In this document: positions 55,704 to 64,000 of the stretch, piece by piece | How the letters are laid out: each line of letters begins with the position of its first letter | Position numbering within the stretch: position 1 is the stretch's first letter | From: Zizania palustris | Taxonomy: Eukaryota > Streptophyta > Magnoliopsida > Poales > Poaceae | DNA: 64,000 nucleotides | Reading direction: 5' to 3' | NCBI GenBank assembly: GCA_019279435.1 | Contig: JAAALK010000288.1 | Span: 76,418,255 to 76,482,254, forward strand | Position numbers and translations under genes: made by a program | Notes under the pieces: generated by a model | Told to the model about the DNA's origin: nothing | The model's database searches: none | Seen by the model: the letters and a program-made list of their open reading frames with translations, nothing else

Positions 55704-57368
55704 TATAGGACCAAAAGTAGCGACCAGAGGAGGGTGAATGGGCGCCTAAAAAAATCTTCCGAATCAAAACGCCCAGTCTCAACACCCAACGCGCCTCGAC
55801 AGACAGACAACACAGATCACATGTACTAAGGCTGTCTAGCCTAAAAATGACTGGTGTCCAAATTAAAATTATATTAACAACGATATTAAAAATAAATCAA
55901 ACTAAACAAAAATAACTGCAGTAAATAAAAAATGTGTTCTCAAAATATTTAATAAAAACTCGATGTGCACGGAAAAACACCTAGATATATCAATAAATAT
56001 TCATATTGCAATCTGACAATAAAGTATTAATCAAGTGAATAAAACTGATATATTGGACATAAATCAAAAAAATATTATTGTGACTAATTTTTTTAATTTT
56101 TTTCTTTTTATATGAATAGACTAAAAATACTTAAATAAATAATATGTGAGCACTAATAATGTTTTAGCAACAAAAAATTAACCATGAAATCACTAATTAG
56201 GTTCGCATGCTAATTAATTAATTTTAGCTGAAAAATAGGAGATTAGATTGAAAATGTTTACGTGCTGAAGAAAGTTTGTTGCTACCGAACCATGATTTTC
56301 TGCAGTGCTCAACGCCTTCGTATTGATCTACTCGCCTGCTGCTAAAAAATTCACCACACGCTGCTGGCTAGCGTCAGGGAAATACGCGATCGTCGATCCA
56401 AGCGCCTGCAAAAGCTGTTGCTTCTGCCTTGCGTGCTGCTTGCCGCAGCGCCAAAAGACACCTCCTCTCGAGTGGCACGCCGATAAATGCACCTGCCTGC
56501 TATGATGCACCCGGCCCTTTCACGTGATGAGCGGTACACAGGTGGAATCGCCGATGCACCATACTGAGGAAAACTAGACTTCAGATGTGCGATGAACCAG
56601 GTGCGGCGCGCAGGAGCTTCAGGAGAAAACCGGAGAAATCCCCGAGGCGTCGACTCGGAAGACTGCGGGAACAACGATGCATAGGAAAAATAAAACCGGA
56701 GCTAAACCATGTGAGAGAACAGTGATTGATCGAAGAAATCCCCAAGAACCATAGCGGAGAAAACAATGGCGGTGGAAAAAATTATGGACTGTAGATTAAT
56801 AAAAAACAGTCAACCCTAACCCTAGGGGGTTGGGGCCTATTTATAGGCAACCCACTAATACAGGAAAAGACTAATTTACTCCTACGGTAAATTACACTGA
56901 CTCTAAAATTAAATTCGAAATTACTAAAATACCCTTAGAATATTCAACTGATTCGAATAACAAATACCGTGGACTCAAATACTGAATATTAATATCCTAA
57001 ATAAAAATAATCATTGGTTGTCAGGTTTGCGCCGAAACTGACAAAGCGTCCACCGTCTTCGCACCGGGTACCCGGATTGGGCCGACCCGATTCCGCAGGT
57101 TTCTCAGCCCGGCAATCGCGCGCCGCCCGTGTACCTAAGTCAAACTCGGTCAATAGACCGGTGGATCCTCTGCCGCTCCTAGCCCATGTACTCGGATTGG
57201 GCCAGCCCGACTCCGCAGCTCCTCTACCTGGCTATCGCTCACTACCTGTGTACCTGAGTCACAAGCGCCCTAGACACGACAGGTCTTCATGTCTCTTCTT
57301 TGAGTTCTGTTGTCAATCACTCATCACATCTGAAGCATAAGACCCATGCTCTTCAACATGGTTCCTCA
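55704..57368 (-). repeat. 5' LTR of element D
   Basis: It is homologous along its full length to 46614-48281. TATAAATA lies at 56838-56845 (minus strand) with AACCCTAACCCTA at about 56812-56824. It ends GGTTCCTCA on the plus strand. Confidence 0.88.
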
Positions 57369-58445
57369 CGGACCGGCCCACGTGTCGATAAATCTGACAC
57401 AAGCATGCCCCATAGATGGGTTTGACCGGCACGATCCATGTATGGATTGAACCGGGCCGAGCCACGAGTTGTGCCAAATTGTCGTGGCATGGATCGACCC
57501 AAATAAGCTTAACCCAAGACCTAGCTCTAGCTAGTGGGGCATTGGCCAAACGCTTGCGACCCAAGACCCACCTCTAGTTGGTGTGGCATTGGTCGAATGC
57601 CTACGGAAGTTGCTAGGCACCGGCCACTCGCCATTGGCATACGCCTGCGGCGTGACTGCGTCCAGCAGTAAGGCAAGGGCCAAAGAGCACTACACAGTAA
57701 TGCAATTAGTAAACAACCTCTGAGACAGGAAAATTTTGGAGAACTAATTTTGTTGGATTACTGAATTTTAATATTGGGATTAATTAGTTTATTTCGTTGA
57801 AAATGGATCGTGTATCTTGTTTGTTTTGATATTTAAAACTGTTAGCTTATCTATGGAGAGTTAGTATTCGACTATTAGTCAAAGAAAATAATTTCAAAGT
57901 GCCATAAAACTTATCCTTTTTGGAATATGGGTGATATATCCTCTTCATTGTAATTGTTTTATTCAGATATAACTTTATTTCCTTATTATGTGTTGATTTA
58001 TAACTCTGCTGACCTACAAGGCATATTTCTCTGGATATTGGTCTGGGTTTCCATGTGGAATTTGTCTGGCAAGAAGTTTTGCAGTTTATATATATATAAG
58101 AGAAACAAGGTTGTCAAGGTAACTCTATTCTGACAATTAGGTTTAACCATCTGAGATAATTTGTTTCTTCGCGTATCAATTGTCGAAGGAGTTGTGGAGT
58201 ATAATATTGAGGGTTGAGGGAAGTTTTGATTCTTTATTCTTGCTTTTATCACAGTTTTCACATCTTTATTCTTGCTTTTATCACAGTTTTCACGGTTAGA
58301 GTATATTTTATCTCTCTCATGTTATTTATAATTGAAACCATGGGTTTGTTTTTTCCCTTCTTGAGTGTCCATAAATTTAGAAAAATATTTTCTTCCTAAG
58401 TACTTCGATGGTTATTGAGCCTTTTAGAAATTTTGGACACTCAGG
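57369..58445. other. Intergenic sequence, nothing recognised
   Basis: 57369-57680 is GC-richer with repeated CCCAAGACC and GGCATTGG words. The rest is AT-rich, with a (TA)n run near 58088. A 28-base direct repeat (TTCTTTATTCTTGCTTTTATC region) lies near 58230-58290. No gene was seen. Confidence 0.45.
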
Positions 58446-58450
58446 GTATC

Positions 58451-59241
58451 TGTTGAAGGAATTATGCCCAAGAAATTTCTGAGAGAAACAGAAGTTTTGG
58501 TTGTGAATCAGAAATTCTGTGTTCTAGAGATTTTGGAAGTTCTAATTGGATCGGAAGTTCCGATTGAGAACTGGAAGTTCCGAGATTCTGGAGTTACCGG
58601 AAGTTCCGGTTGCGAACCAAAAGTTCTGGATCAATTTAATTCGAAACAGAGAACTCAAACCAGAAGTTCTAGTTCTGAACTAGAAGTTTCGATCTGCCCG
58701 AAAATAGATTAGATCTATTGGTCCTTAATATAGATTATGACCTAGGTCTTGGCTCTATTTAAAGAGAGGTGGAGGGTGGTCATGGACATGTTGATTGCCC
58801 CTGGTTGAGAGACCTAGCCACCACCTCTCCTCTCTGGATTACAAAGAGTTGCAACCCTCTCCTCCAGATCTCAAGCGTTGAGTCTGATATCTCCCTGGAT
58901 CTCTCAAGTGGGGATAGCACGCCGATGAGAGAGGAATTCATCCCCGTACATCTGGACTCCGTGGAGATGCTGCTCAAACAGTGGCACTCGTTGTCATCTT
59001 CCTCGATGTGATCGTTGGTCTTCATCGTCATCACCACTAGTTTTCATCACCATAGTCGTCAATGAATGGACTAATCGAGGAGGAATTGAGTGAGGGCATG
59101 CTTCCTCAACATCTTCTTCTGCTGCACTAGCGCGTCTCGCGTTAGAAGGTAATAATCCATGATCCCTCACATGTGTGGTTCCTAGGTTAACGAGGTGATA
59201 TTTAAAATTGTATGCTAGCATAACCTCCTCATATCCCAACA
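58451..59241 (+). mobile_element. Probable copia solo LTR (about 0.8 kb)
   Basis: It starts TGTTGAAGGAATTATGCCC and ends ATATCCCAACA, both typical of grass copia LTRs. A TATA-like CTATTTAAAGAG lies near 58752. GTATC precedes it (58446-58450). GTATC also follows, but only after a nine-base TA run (59251-59255). The first 250 bases repeat GGAAGTTCCG many times. No internal element sequence is present. Confidence 0.6.
58530..58690. repeat. Cluster of GGAAGTTCCG palindromic words in the solo LTR
   Basis: Variants of CGGAAGTTCCG and GAACTGGAAGTTCC occur about every 20-40 bases in the U3 side of the LTR, upstream of its TATA box. Confidence 0.7.
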
Positions 59242-59255
59242 TATATATATGTATC

Positions 59256-61248
59256 TAAACAGTATGTTTGGAGCTTGATGCTTGCCCAGGCATCATGGAC
59301 ACAAGGAACACACTTATTTGACATATGCCCTCTTTGGAACAACTTATTGATAGTTTATGATTAAATAGAAGGAGAATATGTGCCAAAAAATATAGACAAT
59401 TTAAGTATTAATCATAATCATCAATATAACTAATAACTAGAATCAGCCATCTTCGCAAGTGGTCCTTGCCGCCGTAGAATGAAGCTAAAGGTAATGCCCT
59501 TGGACTTGATAGTTGCTAGGAGGTAGATGCTAGATGTTTATTTCTAAGTTGATGTGGGAGTTAGGATGTGTCCAGTTTTGTTCAGGATCTTTGCTTCAAG
59601 TTGGTCTGGAGCAGTAATGTCGTCTATTATAAATATGAGCAACAACATGTCCTTGTGGTTAGTTCTAAAAAGTAATACATCAATTAGTTCTGAAAAGGAT
59701 TTTGAAATTGCTCTTGAAATTTTTCATTAGTTTTATTGTGAAACAAGGGCAGGAGTTCTGCCATTCATTTTAGGAAGAGGCGAAATACATCACCTCCAAA
59801 AATCTTTTTTTAATTTTAGCAGTGATCAAAACCCACTCGTTGCATAGATGCTTGTATGGTTCAGCATATCTGATCTATGTGTATTTGTGTTCATGACTGT
59901 ATTATCATTCTCATATTTATTTGGTTGGATGTATCATAATGTTATATAAAGTCAACTTCATTGATGATCTCACCATTTTGCAGAATCCGATTATTGTCCA
60001 AAAGGAAAGCTTAGATTCCTCATCACGTATCACAAACCCACCACATGTGAGGTACATTTCTTTCTATAATTTCATGCTTGCAAATGTTAAGTGAAGAAAC
60101 AAGATTATGTTTTTTGTTTTTGTTTATGCTTTTTAGTTAATGGAAAAGGTGTGGACAAGAGGACTAATGTTTCAATGGTTAGTTTTTTGTTTACCATTCT
60201 TGATTTCTTGCTATTTAATTTCATGTTGATCACCAAGTATTCTATAGTTAAACTTCAATTGGTATACAACCTAAGTTCATGTCATTCAAACAATATAACA
60301 TGAAATAGAACCCTAGTTCCCCACTGATATCGCCAAGATGCTCAAATATGGGGCAAATACCATACAAGTTGTTGGATATTTTAATGGTATGCATGATTGA
60401 CGTGTTCTATCTATTTACTTCTATTTCAGGTGTTGGATATTAGATGATATGTCCTTTGTTTCATCTGAGAAGGAGAGGAGAGGAACGAGAAGATCATCTG
60501 TGGGCTCATGAAGTTGCCACCGAATCGCAAGAGCATCAATTGTAACACCGTGGTAATCTCCCCCACTTGCTTGCTTTCTTATCTAGCTTATGGTGTATTT
60601 TTCTTGTTTGTGGTTCGTGGATTGTTGCACGAGAGGCCGTGGAATTGTTTTGTTGAGTTGTCGTGTTCGACAGTTAGCCTAGATTTACGAAATTTATCCC
60701 CTCTAGTGTGAACTTTTGGTTCGTTCACGTGTTTAAGCTTCAGGTGTTGGTGGATTATGATAAATATGCTCGTACGTTTCTGATACAATGATGATACTTG
60801 AATAGTGAATCCATTAGGGGTCCTTAGTTTTGTTGAGTCGTTAATTTTGTTACTTTGGTATACAATTGTTTCTACTTGATAATAAAGTTTCTAAGTTAGT
60901 GGAATTGCCAAACTCTTAGCAATGTACATCCAGTGAGTTCAATTTGAGGTTTTCTTATGTAGTTCATTCAAACAACAGAATTGCATTATTAACTTAAGAA
61001 CCATTCTATTTATTAACCTTGTTCAATATCTACTTTTGCAAGGGTTATATGATCAGGAGTTAAACACTATGTTTTCTTTTAGATGCGCTTCTAAGTGATT
61101 TGGGATGTCCCTCTTTACCATGTTAACTGAAGCACGTGAGTAATATTTATTTTGTTGCAGGAACCATAATATGTACGCACCAATTTCTAGACCTTCATAT
61201 GCTTGTCACGCAGTGGAATACAATGAGTATTTTGTATTATTTACCTTG
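59256..61248. other. Intergenic sequence without recognised gene
   Basis: AT-rich. Short open frames occur (for example near 60508-60711), but no family could be recognised and no splice-linked coding chain is convincing. Confidence 0.45.
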
Positions 61249-61267
61249 TCACACACACACACACACC
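61249..61267 (+). repeat. (CA)n microsatellite at the assembly gap edge
   Basis: About nine CA units run directly into the N block. Confidence 0.85.
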
Positions 61268-62267
61268 NNNNNNNNNNNNNNNNNNNNNNNNNNNNNNNNN
61301 NNNNNNNNNNNNNNNNNNNNNNNNNNNNNNNNNNNNNNNNNNNNNNNNNNNNNNNNNNNNNNNNNNNNNNNNNNNNNNNNNNNNNNNNNNNNNNNNNNNN
61401 NNNNNNNNNNNNNNNNNNNNNNNNNNNNNNNNNNNNNNNNNNNNNNNNNNNNNNNNNNNNNNNNNNNNNNNNNNNNNNNNNNNNNNNNNNNNNNNNNNNN
61501 NNNNNNNNNNNNNNNNNNNNNNNNNNNNNNNNNNNNNNNNNNNNNNNNNNNNNNNNNNNNNNNNNNNNNNNNNNNNNNNNNNNNNNNNNNNNNNNNNNNN
61601 NNNNNNNNNNNNNNNNNNNNNNNNNNNNNNNNNNNNNNNNNNNNNNNNNNNNNNNNNNNNNNNNNNNNNNNNNNNNNNNNNNNNNNNNNNNNNNNNNNNN
61701 NNNNNNNNNNNNNNNNNNNNNNNNNNNNNNNNNNNNNNNNNNNNNNNNNNNNNNNNNNNNNNNNNNNNNNNNNNNNNNNNNNNNNNNNNNNNNNNNNNNN
61801 NNNNNNNNNNNNNNNNNNNNNNNNNNNNNNNNNNNNNNNNNNNNNNNNNNNNNNNNNNNNNNNNNNNNNNNNNNNNNNNNNNNNNNNNNNNNNNNNNNNN
61901 NNNNNNNNNNNNNNNNNNNNNNNNNNNNNNNNNNNNNNNNNNNNNNNNNNNNNNNNNNNNNNNNNNNNNNNNNNNNNNNNNNNNNNNNNNNNNNNNNNNN
62001 NNNNNNNNNNNNNNNNNNNNNNNNNNNNNNNNNNNNNNNNNNNNNNNNNNNNNNNNNNNNNNNNNNNNNNNNNNNNNNNNNNNNNNNNNNNNNNNNNNNN
62101 NNNNNNNNNNNNNNNNNNNNNNNNNNNNNNNNNNNNNNNNNNNNNNNNNNNNNNNNNNNNNNNNNNNNNNNNNNNNNNNNNNNNNNNNNNNNNNNNNNNN
62201 NNNNNNNNNNNNNNNNNNNNNNNNNNNNNNNNNNNNNNNNNNNNNNNNNNNNNNNNNNNNNNNNNNN
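61268..62267. other. Assembly gap (1000 N)
   Basis: A run of exactly 1000 N. Open frames drawn across it have no meaning. A round number suggests a placeholder of unknown true length. Confidence 0.98.
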
Positions 62268-62682
62268 ACCTATGAGTTCAACCGCCTCGCACGCTACGCA
62301 CCGGAGGAAGTGCGCACCGACGCCCTCCGCCAAGCCAAGTTCCTCAGGGGACTTAAGGATGAGCTGTCCATCCAGCTCGTCGCCGCCGACTTCGCCGACT
62401 TCCAGCGGCTTGTCAATAAAGCGCTCATCCAAGAGACTGAGCAGAACAAGCTGGACCTCAAGAAGAGGAAGATGATCGCCTTCAAGCACCAGCAGGCGAA
62501 CACTCAGAGGCCCCGCTTCGTCCCTCCGCCACCAGCACCCGCCTACCATCCTCGGCCCACCTTCAGGCCACCTCATGCAGCCGGTGGGTCCAACGCCGGA
62601 CATCCTCGCCCCGCTCCACCAGCTCCGGCCGCTCAGCCTGGCACCAGCCGCCAAGGCCCCGATCTTGAGGGATCGCCAAGGA
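62268..62682 (+). pseudogene. gag: Gag capsid part of the gypsy element, frame broken before the zinc knuckle
   Basis: The frame TYEFNRLARYAPEE ... FLRGLKDELSIQLVA ... RLVNKALIQETEQNKLD is a typical gypsy capsid C-terminal region. It leads into a Pro-rich stretch with the KKRKM basic patch. The frame that carries the capsid does not reach the zinc knuckle. The knuckle (CFNCRKEGHYSHQC, starting at 62695) is in the +1 frame, so a single-base indel lies somewhere in the Pro-rich segment (about 62500-62680). The N-terminus is in the gap. Confidence 0.78.
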
Positions 62683-64000
62683 AGGCCGGTCGTCTGCTTC
62701 AACTGCCGCAAGGAAGGGCACTACTCGCACCAGTGTCCTCACCCCAAGCAGAACCAAGGCGCAGCACCCCACCAGGCCGTTCGCGCCCGCGTCAACCACA
62801 TCAGCGCGGAGGAAGCTCAGGAGGCTCCTGAAGTCGTACTCGGTACGTTTACTGTGAATTTCGTACCGGCCGTCATATTATTTGACTCTGGAGCAACCCA
62901 CTCCTTCGTCTCGGAAGAATTTGCAAAAACAAACAATCTGGACGTGCTCCCTCTACCCATTCCCATGGTGATTGCCACCCCCGGCAATAGGACCTCAGCT
63001 CGCTTCTACAGCCCTAAGGTTCAACTTGACATCCAAGGAGTGCTGTTTCGGGCCGAGCCTGTCCTCATCCGATGCACCGGACTCGACCTTATACTAGGTA
63101 TGGATTGGTTGATGAAGCACAAGGGAGTGATCGACTGTGCCAACAAGTCCGTCACGGTGACCAGTCCTGAAGGCGTAACCGTCACCTTCCGGATGGTCAG
63201 TCGCAAACCACTCGGAGCGTCCCTTCGCTCAATAGCTCTTGAAGAGGTGCCAATAGTCAAGGAATTTGCAGACGTTTTCCCTGAAGATCTGCCCGGAATG
63301 CCTCCCAAGCGGGACATCGAATTCAGAATCGAGCTTGTCCCGGGGACCACTCCAATCTCCAAGCGCCCATACCGAATGGCCGCTAATGAACTAGCCGAAG
63401 TCAAGAGCAACATCGAAGACCTAGAGCAGAAAGGTTACATCCGACCGAGTACCTCACCCTGGGGTGCACCGGTCATATTTGCCATGAAGAAGGACAAGAC
63501 CAAGAGGATGTGCGTGGACTATAGAGCCTTGAACGACGTAACCATCAAGAACAAATACCCATTACCTCGGATCGACGACCTGTTCGATCAGCTGAAAGGA
63601 TCCTCGGTGTTTTCCAAGATTGACCTCAGGTCAGGTTATCACCAGTTGAGGATCAGGGAGGAAGATATACCCAAGACTGCCTTCACCTCCCGCTATGGAC
63701 TCTACGAGTACACCGTGATGTCGTTCGGACTCACGAATGCCCCGACCTTTTTCATGAACATGATGAACAATGTATTCATGGAGTTCTTGGACAAGTTCAT
63801 CGTGGTATTCATCGACGATATCCTCGTTTACTCCAAGACCAAGGAAGAACACGAGACTCACCTCCGTCTGACCCTCGGAAAGCTAAGGGAGCAGCAACTG
63901 TACGCCAAATACAGCAAATGCGAATTTTGGTCGTCTGAGGTGAAGTTCCTCGGCCATGTTATATCTGCCGGAGGAATAGCAGTGGACCCAACCACCGTTG
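62683..64000 (+). CDS. pol: Gypsy Pol (zinc knuckle, protease, RT), open to the window edge
   Basis: Starting with the CCHC knuckle at 62695, the frame is free of stops up to base 64000. The aspartic protease has FDSGATHSF at 62881. The LILGMDWL block follows near 63090. RT begins near 63260 with FPEDLPGMPP. It includes RPYRMA, GYIRPSTSPWGAPV and MCVDYRALN. SKIDLRSGYHQ, FGLTNAP and the catalytic FIDDI (63808-63822) then follow, with FLGHVIS near the end. RNase H, integrase and any chromodomain lie beyond the window. All visible catalytic residues are intact. The upstream frame break in gag would still prevent a normal polyprotein unless the break is an assembly error. Confidence 0.9.

Larger units (their letters stand above)
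46614..57368 (-). mobile_element. Sirevirus D, old full-length copy of the A family
   Basis: The 5' LTR is 55704-57368 and the 3' LTR 46614-48281. The primer-binding site lies at 55690-55701, the polypurine tract at 48282-48294, and gag and pol are both present. The internal protein fragments are very similar to those of A, so this is the same family. The LTRs differ from each other at many positions, and the coding region has many stops and shifts. The outer flanks (GGCCG at 46609 and CGGAC at 57369) do not match, so the target duplication has decayed or the copy is recombinant. Confidence 0.9.
62268..64000 (+). mobile_element. Ty3-gypsy element (Tekay/Del-like chromovirus type), partial
   Basis: Gag, CCHC knuckle, retropepsin and RT follow in gypsy order. 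The left end is lost in the gap and the right end runs off the window. The RT blocks suggest the Tekay/Del group. A chromodomain would lie outside the window, so the lineage is inferred. Confidence 0.88.

Noticed and set aside
61136..62711. Long open frames of 379-501 codons spanning the N block
   Set aside because: They are produced by untranslated N positions and have no biological meaning.
1..64000. CRISPR arrays, bacterial operons, rRNA or tRNA genes
   Set aside because: Repeats found are transposon, satellite or microsatellite in nature. No array of regular spacers and no tRNA or rRNA consensus was seen on either strand by eye.

Overview
This is plant nuclear DNA, almost certainly from a grass. 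It is packed with Ty1-copia and Ty3-gypsy LTR retrotransposons, several of them Sireviruses with multiple GGGGGAG polypurine tracts. It also carries grass-type Stowaway and Tourist/PIF MITEs and hAT elements. Only one ordinary host gene is evident, a nine-coding-exon Hsp110/Hsp70-like chaperone gene. The species cannot be named from the sequence alone.

Layout. 1-9193: young Sirevirus A, with intact gag and pol and its 5' LTR cut by the window edge. It sits inside Sirevirus B (9194-13642, right part only), which sits inside an older minus-strand copia pol (C, 13643-about 14330). 14331-17056: AT-rich, with one LTR-like promoter fragment. 17057-20408: gypsy derivative F1, which has a broken gag, no pol and a fold-back 5' end. 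21135-28591: a non-autonomous hAT split by copia E (21839-28378), itself split by F2 (26248-27959, a solo LTR of the F1 family). Target-site duplications (TSDs) support every step of this nest. 29633-34258: Hsp110 gene on the minus strand, with a 5' UTR intron and a heat-shock-element candidate upstream. 35200-44820: a DNA-transposon quarter with a nearly complete hAT transposase element (G, 38395-41939), several Tourist/PIF MITEs and one Stowaway. 45010-46090: degenerate AT-rich tandem repeat. 46614-57368: an old minus-strand Sirevirus D of the same family as A, with both LTRs and many lesions. 58451-59241: probable solo LTR. 61268-62267: a run of exactly 1000 N. 62268-64000: gag-pol of a gypsy element running off the right edge.

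How it fits together. The retroelement proteins serve the usual LTR cycle: Gag particle, protease, integrase, reverse transcriptase and RNase H. Only A looks coding-competent across its whole visible length, and the final gypsy pol is open as far as it can be seen. F1, F2, the hAT derivative and the MITEs lack their own enzymes and would depend on others. The chaperone gene is an independent cytosolic proteostasis gene that has stayed intact in this repeat-rich setting.

The main items for a second look are: the CTTCGG/CCGAAG-rich LTRs shared by unrelated copia and gypsy families; the fold-back LTR of F1; the telo-box just downstream of the TATA box in the A and D LTRs; the periodic CxxC pairs in the coiled coil of Sirevirus Gag; and the TSD-resolved nests. 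I found no convincing new multi-gene system.
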